Source: Rhodocollybia butyracea
Lineage: Eukaryota > Basidiomycota > Agaricomycetes > Agaricales > Omphalotaceae
Assembly (NCBI GenBank): GCA_015501585.1
Contig: JADNRY010000091.1
Location: forward strand, 124,001 to 188,000
DNA length: 64,000 nt
Direction: 5' to 3'
Made by a program: the position numbers and the translations under genes. Of the stretch, positions 33,690 to 45,710 are shown piece after piece. The first letter of the stretch is position 1, and every line of letters starts with the position of its first letter. The notes below the pieces were generated by a model. It was not told where the DNA came from, did no database searches, and was given only the letters and a program-made list of their open reading frames with translations.

Positions 33690-34140
33690 CTACCCAATCG
33701 AAGACGTACATCCTCCTCGTGGCTATGCTTGCTGAAACACGTCCAATTTTAGCATGAATGATTTCCTGCCTTGCTCGTCCTGATGAGTTCGAAAAGATAC
33801 TTTGCAGTAATTCTTTCCATACTCCCAACTCGATCAGCCGTTCTTTTAAGTGATGATAATTAGGATATATGTACCACGAATGATAAATACGCAATAGACT
33901 TAATTCCATCACATAGATAGGTGAATAGATGCGGTAGGATTCGAGGAGTACAGAAATTTGGAAGGAAGGAAGGAAAGAAGGAAGGAAGGAAGTGAATTAC
34001 TCGGCGCGGTCCAAGATCTGAACGTGAGCCCGGGGCAGCCGAAGCTCCCATGGTGCGGCGCAAACACCATGGTCTCAAGTATTCCGTCAGACAGGAACGA
34101 GCTCGCAACTAGCTCCAACGCCGTGCGCTAGCCACCACGG
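33690..34140. other. Remnant of a CVNH gene 3' end, microsatellite
   Basis: At 33,855-33,930 the sequence (TTAGGATATATGTACCACGA, GAATGATAAAT, GATAGGTGAATAG) matches the 3' flanks of the CVNH genes at 36,900-36,970 and 48,955-49,030. A CVNH gene copy may therefore once have followed here. A GAAG-type microsatellite lies at 33,961-33,992. The CVNH coding part is absent. Confidence 0.45.
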
Positions 34141-35338
34141 ATGGACATGATGAAAAGCGCTGGAAATGAGGCCTGAGGATGTAGGCGAGGATTTGGTGGA
34201 AGACGGAAGTTTAATTACACGTCGGCAAGATATGTTTACGAACTCCCTTGAATAACATAACGGTCAACAATTTCATTCTCCTCAGGTCCGTCAGAAGGAG
34301 CACAGCGCCTATGGAACGAGGTCTAGCCACTGGCAAGAGTTTTATAGAAGAGTTTTCTAGAAGGACTCAACGCCGATACCAGATGCTGCACGCCACATAG
34401 AACAACGACTTATACGAAACTCTGCCATCAACTGTCCTTTACATGTTTGTGAGGGAAACCATTCTGTACTATGACGATATTTTGTCTATCGATAGTGTGG
34501 GCTACAGGTTTGTAGTGGATTTGGAGGGTCACTTACCAGGGGATATGAAGGTCGTTCGCAAAGGCAAGCACTGCACAAATAAAATCAGATGATCGAAGAC
34601 TTGGGATTGCCCGCTCTGACTAGAGTCACTAGACTCGGAATTCCCGATTTTAAAGGACTCAAGGTCACAACTGGCACAGATTGCGAGGCGCCACTGCAGT
34701 ACTACGTCTGCAGTCAACCTATAATATATTCAAAAGTCACATTGCCATAGTGTCCCAGCTTACGCCGCAGTATTGGTAGAGTGGCAAGATATTGTCTTGG
34801 CGCACTTATGAGCGAATGCCGCAAGAAACTCGATTAGTTCGTTGACGGCTCTGCATGCGCAATACAATGCCCTCCCGAAGGCAAGATAGGAACCCGTTTT
34901 CTCTTCGTCATTCTGTGTGCATGAGGTACTGTCCCTCTAAATACCAAGATTGAGTGAGCAACTGACCGGTCTACAATATCGTCCAAAGTCTTGACATCTG
35001 TTACAAAATCAGCAATCAAAGCATCTCATCTCCACAAAACCGAATGAATATCATTTTCGGCACCATAAACACGCATTCGGAAGGGCAAGGTAGGAACCCG
35101 TAACCTCCTCATTCTGTACCATCCTTCCAAACGACATTCGTTACAAAATCAGCAATCAAAGCATCTCATCTCCACAAAACCGAATGAATATCATTTACGG
35201 TACTATACATAGTACTGCATTCGAAGAAACAAGGGCAACTGTCTATAGTCCTTAAAAACCTCTGGTTCGAAAGTTTTCCATCCGTCAAGCCCCAGAGCTC
35301 CGATCGATTCTTCACCGTCGATTCTTCAATCCTACATA
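34141..35338 (+). other. Unassigned coding-like fragments, direct repeat
   Basis: Plus-strand stretches at 34,166-34,230 (MRPEDVGEDLVEDG) and 34,283-34,590 read openly but are interrupted by stops. The latter holds GLATGKSFIEEFSRRTQRRY, a stop, then LPSTVLYMFVRETILYYDDI. The family is not known. The first is repeated at about 36,745-36,790. A direct duplication of about 65 bp beginning GTTACAAAATCAGCAATC occurs at about 34,998-35,062 and 35,139-35,203. A start-proximal promoter for the 35,339 gene should lie at the right end. Confidence 0.35.
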
Positions 35339-36051
35339 ATGGTCAATGTCCTCACCAACCTCACTGCCATCGCAGCAGCCGCCACCGGTCCCTTCTTCAT
35401 CACAAATACCGCCGGGAATCAAGCGATGGACATTGCTACCCATCTATGTACACAATTGCAACCTATCCAGATGTTCATAGAAGGCAACTCGGCGGCCAGT
35501 CAGCTAGTAGGTTATGGCACTACTTTACTAATTACTAGTTATATAATGATTGTTTCAACAGTTTAATCTTGCTTCGGAGACTACCAAGGGGGGTACGCAA
35601 TACCAAGTAAGTCCAGTCTATTTTTTTTGAGTAATGTATACATCCGAGTCTATGTTAACGTTTATGGTATCTCAGTTTCAGAGCAACAATTGCGCAGGGT
35701 TCTCTGTCAGCTATCCTGGCGAAAAAACCGGCGCCCAGGCTCTTCGGGCTCAGACGGTCCTTCAGCCAGAGTCTCAGGTATTCTTCACGGTCACTCCAGG
35801 GACACCTGGAGTGAATAGTGGGCCGTTCAAGTGAGTTGTTCGCTTACTTACTCAGTTGTTGCTTGCTGAGTCCCATTGCTCATCATGGTCACAGTATCAT
35901 CTTCGAGAGCCCCAGCCAAGGGCCTTTGTATCTGACAGGATGGAACCCTGACGTTAGCTTCAGCCAAACCGGGCCCGTATGTGTTTTTCTCAAAAATTCA
36001 TCCCATCCTAGCTCTGACGGGATGTACCGTATTATTGATCCGGGTGTTTAG
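35339..36051 (+). CDS. Unknown small protein, four exons
   Basis: The family is not recognised. Exons with matching phases are 35,339-35,506, 35,562-35,606, 35,676-35,830 and 35,895-36,051, giving 174 residues. The product starts MVNVLTNLTAIAAAATGPFF and ends DGMYRIIDPGV. Internal text such as NNCAGFSVSYPGEKTGAQAL and GPLYLTGWNPDVSFSQTGP suggests a beta-rich, probably cytosolic fold with no signal peptide or membrane helix. The frame continues after the terminal TAG (36,049-36,051) as LTFELENIGDSRQEWLFV, so the stop may be a recent nonsense change in a longer protein. A 35-nt intron-like piece in the last exon (GTATGT..CCTAG) would shift the frame and was not used. Confidence 0.55.
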
Positions 36052-36979
36052 TTGACCTTTGAGCTTGAAAACATTGGTGATTCGCGCCAGGAGTGGCTGT
36101 TTGTTCGTATGTTTATCTGTCTATTTCTAGTATCATTTCGGAACTGAAGCTGCTCCTTGGTATAGCGGGCTGAGATGTACTCCCAAGAACGCACTACTTA
36201 TTTCAGAAAGTGAAGGAACGTTTCGTGACTCAGTTTTTGTCCTTCGATTTGAAATCCTTCGATGCACTTGTATGTACTGGAAAGGAAGTGAGAAAGGAAT
36301 GGTTTACTTATCATGTAAATATATAAAATGAAAATACTCGTTGTACATTGGAGGCGCTCGTACCAGGTGGACCATAAGTGGATCAAGACATCCAATAGAA
36401 ACTTCCTTTCTTCCTCTCATATAGTAGATACTAAGGTCCAAGATAGCACTTGCGCTTATGTAGTAACTGTGCAGTGACCTGTACGGAACTGTATGGCCCA
36501 GTAAGTAGAGTCTGTAGCGGTCCGTATCAGGGTGACTGTAAATGTTCAGTGGCCATGCAACACCAACCTGGCGTTGTGTCTTTGTAACTTCAGCTAAGTG
36601 AGTGGGTAATCGCGCTGAAGTTTTCTGTCCAAAATTGCAAAATATCTAGCTACTACGTTTAACAACTCCCATACAATTCTCCGGGGCATGAAGCTCGGCT
36701 AGTGATGGCTTTTACAACCACACATGGACGCGACGGCTAGAGCTGGAAATGAGGCCTGAGTATGTAGGCGAGGATTTGGTCGAAGGCGGAAATTAAATAA
36801 CATGTCCTGGATACTCCTGCAGAAAAGCTCAAGTTTTCTTCGTCGACAGTGAAAGTTGTAACTTTTAAACAAGTTGTGTAAACGACTAATATATGACAGT
36901 TAAGATATATGTACCATGAATGATAAATGCAAAATAGGCCTTCAATAAATCGATCCAATAGATAAGTGAATGTCAACTC
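36052..36979. other. 3' flanks of two convergent genes
   Basis: The first part continues the reading frame of the preceding gene to about 36,115 and again in another frame at 36,130-36,330, ending in a stop. The last 80 bases (ATATATGTACCATGAATG and on) are the CVNH 3' flank shared with 33,860 and 48,955. The stretch 36,735-36,800 repeats 34,160-34,225. Nothing else was seen. Confidence 0.4.
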
Positions 36980-38041
36980 CTAGTGCTTTCCGTTTACCAG
37001 TGAAACCTCCTTTATCTCCATCTCCTTGACATCCCTGCTCACCACAACATCTTCGCCAAACACATGCAACTTCGACCCGGTGTTAACCGAGGAGTGCACC
37101 TGCGCATGTGCACTGACACCCTGCACCATCACCTCCATGCTCTGCGATATATGCTCATACGCAGACTTCGTCACTACCTCGATTGCTCCTGCGATAGCCA
37201 GCGCCATGATAGAGCTCATCTGTGCGGTGACATGCTCCACCGTCGAATGGGCGATCTTGTTCATAGTGGCTTGCATGACAGGGTGTGTAGCGATGACGGA
37301 AAAGTCGGGCTCAGCAACGACTTTGAACTTCATCCAAGGGACTTCGCTGAGCATGGTCGAGAGGGATTCGTTGTACTCGATGACGACGATGACACCGTTG
37401 TCGGAGCGGAGTCTAGCGGCGAGGTCGAACCAGCACTCTTTGATTGTTCGTCCGTCGGTGAGTTTGCATTTGGCGAAGAGTTTTGTTCCTTCGATTCGGA
37501 AACCCTCGGATGTACGGTGGAAGTCTTTGAAGCCCCACTTCAACTCGCCGTTGATGTTACCGAGGTACTTGTGGAGGTCGAAGGTGGAGACTTTCCAGTG
37601 TTCACCATCGGCTAGAAGACACTCGGCTGAGAGAATACCTTCAGCTGAGACATGGTGTTTCCTGGTGCTCTGTGCGAAGGACATTGTCATTGTCCTGTAT
37701 GAAATATGTCAATATTAAATAATAATTAAAACACAGGCAGATTGACTGACCTCACGCTCTTAAAGCTTGACTTCGTTTCAGAGTGGTACTCTGAAAAGTA
37801 TTGGGTCTTCTCGGAAACAGCGGTGGAAACAGCAGTGGAACTGCTGCTTGCGCTCATACTAGCTGTCTTAACGGCCATGGTAGAAGCGATGTCAATTTTC
37901 AAATCTTCGGCACTACATGGGTTGGAAGTAAGTTCGTATATGCAACTAGATTTGAAACTATAGCACTCACGCTTTCACTGCGTCAAGTACAGCGGGCTTG
38001 GCTTGGGACTGGGGAGTTTTCACAGAGTTGGTAGAAGACAT
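36980..38041 (-). CDS. CVNH (cyanovirin-N homology) protein 1
   Basis: Three exons: 37,971-38,041, 37,751-37,912 and 36,980-37,694; phases agree, giving 315 residues. The head MSSTNSVKTPQSQAKPAVLD and a Ser/Thr-rich stretch precede a CVNH domain at about residues 88-180. That domain has two half repeats (GILSAECLLADGEHWKVSTF..LGNINGELKW and GFRIEGTKLFAKCKLTDGRTI). The tail has a helical part (MNKIAHSTVEHVTAQMSSIM) and ends in KEVSLVNGKH. Fungal CVNH domains are small glycan-binding lectins; binding here is inference. The first Cys of each half-repeat disulfide appears replaced, and there is no signal peptide, so the protein is probably intracellular. Shares a TATA box and upstream motif with two paralogs. 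Confidence 0.8.
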
Positions 38042-38219
38042 CGTGTTTCTTGTTGGGCTGGTATCGTATCAGACAGTAAGTTGTAAGAGCGTTTGTCTCG
38101 ACATACCTGTGGTGTGAGATATAGAGCTGAAGTTGCCTAATGAAGAATGGGGGATGTGAGAGAATGATTTAGGATTGAAGTTCTGTGAACTGAGGAAAGG
38201 ATGGCGTTTCTCACTGACC

Positions 38220-38330
38220 TTTATACCTTTTGAGATTTTACTATGTGAAGCTAATAACCGGGTCGATAATCTCTGGATGAGGGCTAGATTGTCAGGTTCC
38301 TTGGTCATGAAAGTCCCGAGTCCCGACGCA
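38220..38330 (-). promoter_or_regulatory. CVNH 1 promoter: TATA and shared motif
   Basis: On the minus strand TATAAA (38,220-38,225) lies 184 bp before the start codon within GGTATAAAGG. About 90 bp further up is ATGCGTCGGGACTCGGGA (complement of 38,314-38,330). Both recur at the same order and spacing in CVNH 2 and 3. A third shared block (TTCAGGGGAGTGTGTTGAG, plus strand) is at about 38,353. Confidence 0.55.
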
Positions 38331-38434
38331 TACATATGGTGCAGGGCGTGATATTCAGGGGAGTGTGTTGAGAAGAGACGGTGCTGAACCATGTCCGTTG
38401 TTAAAATTACCTTCAGGACGCTTGACGCAGTCAA

Positions 38435-40244
38435 GGAGAATACAGGGCATACTATAGTGAGAGAATTTGTATGAGCGTTATGCGAAATGTGGTGAAGGGT
38501 GCCATCTACTCAACATTAGTGCCTGACCTTGTTCTCGATCTCTGGCGACGTTAGTTTCAGGAGCGCAAGGAACACCCATAATAAGACCCTGGTTGAGGGC
38601 GAGATTATACAGGATCATATTCGATTTGACCTGAAATGAATTTAGGTTTCGCTGTGATTATCAGGGTCCTGGAGTGTCTATTTATTAGTGCCACGTCCCA
38701 ACAGGTCCCAACTTCCAAGCAGCGGCGCCCCATAGTCGGCATTGATTGACATTCTATCCTTCTGACTGTCGGTTCCTGCTAGTCAACCGGCTTCGAACCT
38801 ACTTATAGATACCGTGTTGTAGCTTGAGTCGGAAACATCACTGTGATAAACTGATGCTGGGGAAGGATTCTACGGTACATTTGTGGTTCGCCTACCTCCC
38901 GATGACGAGTCGAGTGTCAGGAAATTACTTGAGCTTGAAGTTGAGCGTTGAACGCGTTGAACGCCGGATTTGAAAGTTCCCATGGGTAACGGAATCGGAG
39001 GATGGTCTTCACCGACTCATCGATCTGTACAAATGAATAGTTGCGCTTAGTACGGATTTAAGTGAAAGACTGTTGCGATTCAATCTGTCGATCATTGAAT
39101 ATACCATTGTTTCCGTTTAGAATGATTCAGTTGACTTAGGCTTCAGAGCATGAAACGGAGAAAGTTTGGAATAAAAGTTCTTCATGTGTATTGATATACG
39201 ACGCCCTTTGTGTCGTCGAGCGCAAGAAAGGATGAGTTCGAACACTTCCAATTCACAATGGCATTTCCCAGATTTTTGCTCCTAGTGGCGAGTACTAGAT
39301 TATCAATGCATTCTCGTTCCGACAAGGTACGATAAGCAGTGCATTCGGTAGAGAGAGACAAGCACGTAGTGGTGAGTAGAATGTACTACGGGCATAGGTG
39401 GTCTGGACGTAGCTGATTTGGATTGTGACCTCGAGGTGGACTGGAGTTCGTGCTGGAGAAGTTTTTGTCGCCCTAGCCTCTCACACACCAAAATAGTATA
39501 CACCTCTTTATATTGCCACAGAGCGATAGTAGAATAGTTAACAGAGGAATTTGGGTACTTGAGCCGTACGCGTAATACTCCAAATGGATGCAGAAAAAAT
39601 TGGCTACCATAGCAGCAGGATAGACGAGCAGAAACGGACAAAAATGACACCGGTTACATCGATAAATTGGCCGTGATTTTGGGATGTTGCTTCTATGAAC
39701 TGACTCAGTTCATAGAAAGACTTGAACGACGCTTCACTCACCATGGCGCCATCTGCGAATTTCCCCAACTTCTCGAATCCCAGTTACTCAGGCTAATTCC
39801 CAAATTTCCCACCTGTTGACGGAAGTTATTGGAGGTATCCGAGTATTGAGCTTCATATAGGTGAGTATGTCCAGCTGTGGAAGAGATGAGAGGATAAAAG
39901 CTAAGCTTGACGTGGCGAGTCAGAAAGAGTGGTGGACATTGGCGGCCCGTCCCGTCCGTCCGTCCCATGTGAATCTTGAGGGCAATACCTCGGAATTTGG
40001 AATCGTGACGCTATAGCAGCTCGGCAGTTAGCTTGAGAAGTTAATATTTTAATTTTTGAATTGGGCTTCACGTTCCCTCCGAGTTCCTTCGTGAAGCCAG
40101 GATGTATCTGAGTTGGTCCCCGCGAGCCACTGTGCACTGCCTTTTATAGCCATTTCACGTCCCATCGATATCTCTCAATTAAACGCCTCTCACGGCCACA
40201 TTAAACATTATCGATACAGTAAAGTTATAACCTAGAATCGCAAC
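38435..40244. other. Upstream region of CVNH 1, duplicated in part
   Basis: No gene was recognised. The part 38,640-39,060 matches 50,730-51,190 (AGCGGCGCCCC, ATTGACATTCTAT, CGGAGGATGG..TCACCGACT) and, over its last part, 43,600-43,640. Open frames on the minus strand at 39,303-39,650 and 39,738-40,137 have no known motif and biased composition. Confidence 0.45.
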
Positions 40245-42869
40245 TCAAATTCCCTTGATAATCGCCAACAAAGCTGCCCCGTAATTGAGGCTAGTCTCCC
40301 CCCGGACCCTCTCCTCGAGAGTTGTTGGATACTTCTTCGTGCTATATTTCGTGCTATACGCTGTTTTGATTGCCTCAAAGCGCGGTGCATCCCAGTGGTA
40401 TCGCACGATCCTGTACCAAGACACAGTCAGACCCAGGTTATATACTAAAAGCCAGTGAACAACTGACCTCCTGACGAGCTGCGTGTCATTAGTTCCTGCA
40501 CCCTTCATCGATGATTCAAGCATCTTCGCGTCGCGCCATACGCCCGCCTCCATACCATGCTTCGACTTTGCCCATTAAGAATAAACAGCATAGCGTGTTG
40601 CATGTGGCCCGCGGGGCTAGGTCCCAAGAATCAGATCGAATCCATGTTACCACTAGTAGGGGAATACTTACAATTCCGACTTGATGACCTTTGTTAGGGA
40701 TTTATATTTCTTTCCGTACGCGTTGTATCTATAGATAATGTTAGCAAAGTGCGGAAGGACGAATATTGAGTTCATTATAAACTTACAATGCAGCTAGATG
40801 AGCCCTTGACCTGTTGATGATAATTTCGAAAAATACGAGCTAGGATTACAGATGGTGAGTGCGTATCGACAGCAGACAAAATCTATAGCTGACCTCGTCC
40901 ACTCCGGCTTTTCCTTGACCTGCTTTGTATAATGCAGTCACGTCGTTGTCAACCTGATGGGGATCAACAGGTGCATTCTCAGGTGGCGGATTTGCTGATA
41001 GAATCATCTTGAACACTATCAAAGTTCGATGAAATTGGTCCGTCGATAAGTAAATAAAGAGAGTGTTACTGACTCTTGTTAGTCTTTTCGCCGAGTTTCA
41101 TATCAGCTTGAAGATCCTTCCCGTGGCGCATCTTGTAGCCATCAACAGGAGTTTACGGTCTGAGGGAGTACGATTGACGAGAATTTCGGTCAAAATTGGG
41201 TCATCGGTCCTGACAAAAAATTAATTGGCCTATCATTCAAGGACAGAACAAACACTTACTTTGCTATCCTCATTGCACTTTGGACAAGCTCGACATCAAA
41301 CCAAAGCGGGCCTAGAACAAGGGCATGGAGAATTTCTCTGAAAATAATTGTTAAGAATGGCCATACGTTGACATAGGAACTTACTCCAAATGACTCGTCC
41401 CAATCCAACTCGTGATCTCGCTCTTCAAAAGCACAACAAGACTCTGGCCCATTCTTGCTTTGAAGGCAGCAGATAAAACAGCCATAGGAAGGGGACCAAG
41501 ATGAACGAGAACCGTGATTACTTGTGAACCAGATTCAGTGCCTATAAAGCCTTGGAATATTTAAAAAAACATACGAGAAGCCTCGTTCTTTTCCGATCCT
41601 TTTGCGAATTTAATGATCTTGTCGATATCGAGCGTGGGGTTATATCCCGGAGCAATCTCTCCCTGCAGAGCGATATCATAGCCAGGAGCTGGAATCGCGG
41701 TATTGAGATACTGCACGATTGACCCTTGTTTGAGCGTAGGTTGGGTTACGGGTGGTTGAGGTGGGGTTGCTGTTTGTGTAGGGGTAGGTTCGGTTACAGG
41801 CGGCGGGGCCGGAGGTAGGACTGCTACTCCAGACGGAGGGAGGGCATCTTTGACATCCGTGATCGACTTAACATTCTCGCGGATGATCTGCAACTTGGAC
41901 GCCGCGTTGCTCGACGAGTGCACCTGTGCCATTTCCGCTGATCCCCTGCAACATCACCTCCATGCTCTGCGAGATATGCTCGTACGCAGATTTGGTCACT
42001 ATCTCGACGGATCCTGCGATAGCCAGCGACATGATGGAGCTCATTTGCGCGGTTACATGCTCCACCGCCATATGGGCGATCTTGTGCATGGTGGCCTGCA
42101 TAACAGGGTGTGCGGCGATGATGAGAAAAGTCGGGCTCGGCGACTACTTTGAACTTCATCCAAGGGACCTCGCTGAGCATAGTCGAGAGCGATTCATTGT
42201 ATTCAATGACGACGATGACACCGTTGTCGGAGCGGAGCTTGTTGGCAAGGTCGAACCAGCATTCTTTGAATGTTCGACCGTCGGCGAGTTTGCATTTGGC
42301 GAAAAGCTTGGTTCCCTCGATTCTGAAGCCTTCGGATGAAAGGTGGAAGTCTTTGTAGCCCCATTTCAACTCGCCGTTGATGTTGCCGAGGTGCTTGTGT
42401 AGGTCGAAGGTGGAAACTTTCCAGTGTTCGCCATCAGCCAGAAGACATTCGGCTGAGAGAACACCTTCAGCTGAGATATGGAGTTTCCTGGTGCTTCGAG
42501 AGAAAGGACATTGTCATAGTTCTTTTCGCATGAAAGAGGTCAGCATCCCACAGGTAAAAAAAAAACAGATTGATTAACCTCACGCTCGTGAAGCTGGACT
42601 TTGTTTCAGAGTAGCTCGAATCTGAAAAGTGCTCGCTCTTGGAAACAGCGGTTGAGCTGTTGCTTGTGCTCATGCTAGTGGTTTTAACCACTGAGTCAAC
42701 GTTGCTCTGAACAGAGGCGACATCTATTTTCAGGTCGTCGGCACTATATAAATACATAGTGAGCTCGTTTATGAAGCCAGAGTTTATAGAGAACTCACGC
42801 TTTCACGGCATCAAGCTCAGCGGACTTGGTTTGGGGCTGAGGAGTTTTCACAGCGTTGATCAAAGCCAT
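40245..42869 (-). pseudogene. CVNH-annexin fusion gene, frameshifted
   Basis: First exons are 42,799-42,869 (MALINAVKTPQPQTKSAELD) and 42,579-42,743. A CVNH exon like those of CVNH 1 and 3 follows from about 42,521. It runs on through SITDVKDALPPSG, a Pro/Thr-rich linker and YNPTLDIDKIIKFAKGSEKN into annexin repeats. Annexin exons: 41,385-41,541, 41,260-41,337, 41,074-41,209, 40,894-41,015, further exons near 40,790-40,845 and 40,680-40,735, then the last repeat (MLESSMKGAGTND, ERVRGETSLNYGAALLAIIK) to a stop at 40,245. Annexins bind acidic phospholipids in a calcium-dependent way. Compared with its paralogs, one-base changes break the frame near 42,500, 42,130 and 41,935, and another lies near 41,150 in the annexin part. 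It is either a pseudogene or has assembly indels. Confidence 0.7.
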
Positions 42870-42983
42870 CATCTTCTGTTTCGAGTTGATATCGTATCAG
42901 ACAACAAGAGGAAGACAGGCTGTGATTTGTTGAGTCAGAATACGAGAATGTGAAATGACTATCTGGGCGTTGAAGTTCTGCCC

Positions 42984-43115
42984 TTTATACCTTTCGAGAC
43001 TTTCTGTCAAGATTAAGAAAATTTGCCAAGGGCAACCAATGGGTCTGCCTAGGGATAGCCCAAAAAGCTAGATCGTCAGGTTCCTCACTAGAGAAAATCC
43101 CGAGTCCCGACGCAT
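42984..43115 (-). promoter_or_regulatory. CVNH 2 promoter: TATA and shared motif
   Basis: Minus-strand TATAAA (42,984-42,989) is 120 bp before the start. The shared upstream motif ATGCGTCGGGACTCGGGA is the complement of 43,098-43,115. The ATTCAGGGGAGTGTGTCGAG block lies at about 43,132. Confidence 0.55.
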
Positions 43116-43184
43116 GTGATGCAGGGGCAATATTCAGGGGAGTGTGTCGAGAGGAGTCGGTGGTGAACCTTTTCCGTTGGTACA

Positions 43185-44400
43185 AATTATTAGAACGCTT
43201 GAACCATTCAGGACCAGGGCGGTCCAGGAGAGGACAGGTTCAATGTTTACTACGGTGAGAGAGTTTGTAGGTATGGACGATATGAGAGGTGATATGGAAG
43301 GTGCCACCTACCTAGTAGTTGTGCCTGGCCTTCGTTTTCAGGAGCGCAGAAATCCCTGATAATGAATATCTCAACCGTTTATGGGAAGTTGTTTTAGGTC
43401 CCCGGTTGAGGACGAAATGATACCCAAGTTTGACTGACAATGGACTTAAGCTTTGATCAGTGGTTAAACTCGTGTCTTGGCTAACCCAAATGATGGTTAA
43501 GTAGTTTCCCGCCTGCCAGTATTTATTCAATGTAGAGTCAACATAACCTTGAACATCGCTGAGTATTATTGATTCGTGAACATAGGTTTGTTTTGACAAT
43601 GACCCTTAGGCAACCCGGTCGGAGGATGGTCATCACCGACTTGTCAATATATATGGATGTCCAAGTCTGCCGGTTCAGAATTGGAATGAATGAATGAATC
43701 TTGCGTGATTAGTAAAGTTTACAGGTAACATTCTACATATCGCTCAAGACATGAATTGTGGCGATCCCCGATTTGAGATGTAATAACTTTGATTTCTGGA
43801 ATGAAGAAGATTGAATTTTGCCAATAAGTACGAGGAGCCTTTATAACTTGTCATCGAGCAACGAAAGGCAGCTTGATTTGGAAGATTTCTAAGAGAACTA
43901 GAGAGCCATGTACTGGCACGGAGAGCGTAGCGTCAGAGCGAAAGAGTTGAGTGGTGGATTGGGTTGTCAGCTTTAGTTCAAGCAAAGTTCAAAGACAGTA
44001 GATCGTGAGGGAGAGTAGACGGGCTGCGAGGGGGAGAGTCATGTATATGTGTCCCCAGTTCTCATCTGAATACATGTACTTGTTGTCATCCAATGACTCA
44101 AACGATTTGTCCATTACAGAGAGTTTTCTCTGGAGACTTTTGAATATAGCCGAAGAAAGACTCCGAGAACTTAAGAGCCTGAGAGTCAACTGAGAGTTGG
44201 GAAAAGCTCTGTATTCTGGACCACGGTTGATACTTTCGGATTTCAAGAATGAAAACAAAGAATGCAAAGTCAAGACCAGTGTTCAAACGTTCAAGGCATC
44301 ACCGAAGCGGAATAACAACGTCAACATAACAAGCGCTTAGCGCCGCCATTTGCTCACGTGGACGACACTTTAGCGCTTAATTACATTCATTGATTCAAAG
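43185..44400. other. Spacer between CVNH 2 and the Cys-rich copy 3
   Basis: No gene was recognised. 43,600-43,640 repeats the TCGGAGGATGGTCATCACCG block found upstream of CVNH 1 and 3. 43,865-44,060 matches 440-640. 44,335-44,370 (TTGCTCACGTGGACGACACT) is the transposon-free counterpart of the 28,739-29,937 insertion site. Confidence 0.45.
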
Positions 44401-45170
44401 TTGTTCTTTTCTTCAAGAATCTCGCAGCTTTTTCCGCCACTTGCATATGCGGGTACTTCTGGACCTGGAGAACCATGTTATGTCTCCCGAAATCATCTTG
44501 ATCCCAACTCGCACAAGCTCATTTCTGACTGCTCTGAACTCGGTTGCTGTTCTGGATCCGTAAACGGGACTTGCGTTCCGAGAACTCGGCGGAGAGTCGA
44601 GTTTCCTTTCGACGCTCTTCCTCTGCTTTGTCCACCAGGATCATTCTGCCCAGATGAAGGAAATGGCAAGTTAGTGCCAGTGGGACGTGTCAGATGAATA
44701 GAGAGACGAACGGTGCGTTCGGGCAGTCAATTGGCAAGACTTCACGAGTTCGGATAACTTTCATGGTTGCACTTCCCACCCACGCAAGTATTTCATCCCG
44801 GACTTTGACTCCCTGCTGAATATACTTTCATGATCAGGTAGCGACTACAATTGACAACACCGCATACGCTGACATCGGTTTTAATGGGCAATTGTTTACT
44901 AGGTAGTGTCGGCGTCTCTATTGATCTTCACGCGCAGCGAAATTGCGTGTCTGTATTCTGCACAGAACCTCCGGAGACGCCTCTTCGTGTTGCTCCATGG
45001 CAGTATGTCCTCACAGCGATCTGTATTGCGGGCGGTACGTTTCACTATTCTCGAGCCGTACACATGTCGATTCATGGCTTTTTAGCAGCAATGGTGTCAA
45101 CTTGCTTGTTGGTCAACTCTTATTCATAAATTTCATTGTCTAAAGCGGTATATGGAGCTGCGAGAGTACT
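44401..45170 (+). pseudogene. Cys-rich protein gene, copy 3
   Basis: This copy keeps the best N-terminal part: GEPCYVSRNHLDPNSHKLIS, then DCSELGCCSGSVNGTC and LLCPPGSFCPDEGNGKLVPV. A stop at 44,695-44,697 cuts the frame, but the next frame continues CQMNRETN as in copy 2. A weaker block at 44,850-45,010 corresponds to the STDLHE part (SIDLHAQRNC, CCSMAVC). The series of Cys pairs suggests an extracellular, disulfide-rich domain. No signal peptide is visible upstream in frame. Because of the frameshift it is called a pseudogene; splicing around it cannot be excluded. Confidence 0.45.
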
Positions 45171-45710
45171 TCCACGTATGTTTTTCCTTCGATTGCCTTC
45201 AATTTTCATTTAAACAACTATTCTTCACAGTTTGCGAAGTTGAATTATGGCGTTACACTCTGCTGCTGCGGGAACAGAACCAAGGCTTGATAGTAAGCCC
45301 AAATAGTGGCGCCTCTTCTTATTTTGTTACTTTGTAGTTTTGAATCGATGACTGTGACTCGGACACGCTTGCGTCACATCACGCAGGAAACACATGACAT
45401 CTCATAACGTGAGTAAATGACAATGTTCCGATTTATGGATAAGTCTTTGAACTTTGAACTGGCTGAAGAGCTAGTGAAACTTGATCTCTTTCTCTTTATA
45501 GTAATATGGATGTCACTGGCTTCTTGAGAGCCCAATGTGTATGTTTTCTCTGTTGCGCAATTTTTCCTTTCAAACACTGGCTCAGACTTTAGTTTCAATT
45601 ACAGCATTAAAAATTCTTGTCCAAGATTGTTCAAAATAGAGACACTTGAGCTTAGTCCTACTAGTCCTGCTACAATAAACTAGAGAATTCGTGCTCGAGC
45701 TTGTGAGATA
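45171..45710. other. Spacer between Cys-rich copy 3 and F-box gene
   Basis: No gene was recognised. The end (GTCCTACTAGTCCTGCTACA at about 45,655) matches GTCCTACTAGTCCCACTACA at 30,936, the joint between the Cys-rich and F-box units in the first duplicate. Confidence 0.45.

Noticed and set aside
37026..37718. Plus-strand frames of 183 and 230 codons opposite CVNH 1
   Set aside because: They are mirror frames of the real CVNH exon, and the same shadows occur opposite CVNH 3.
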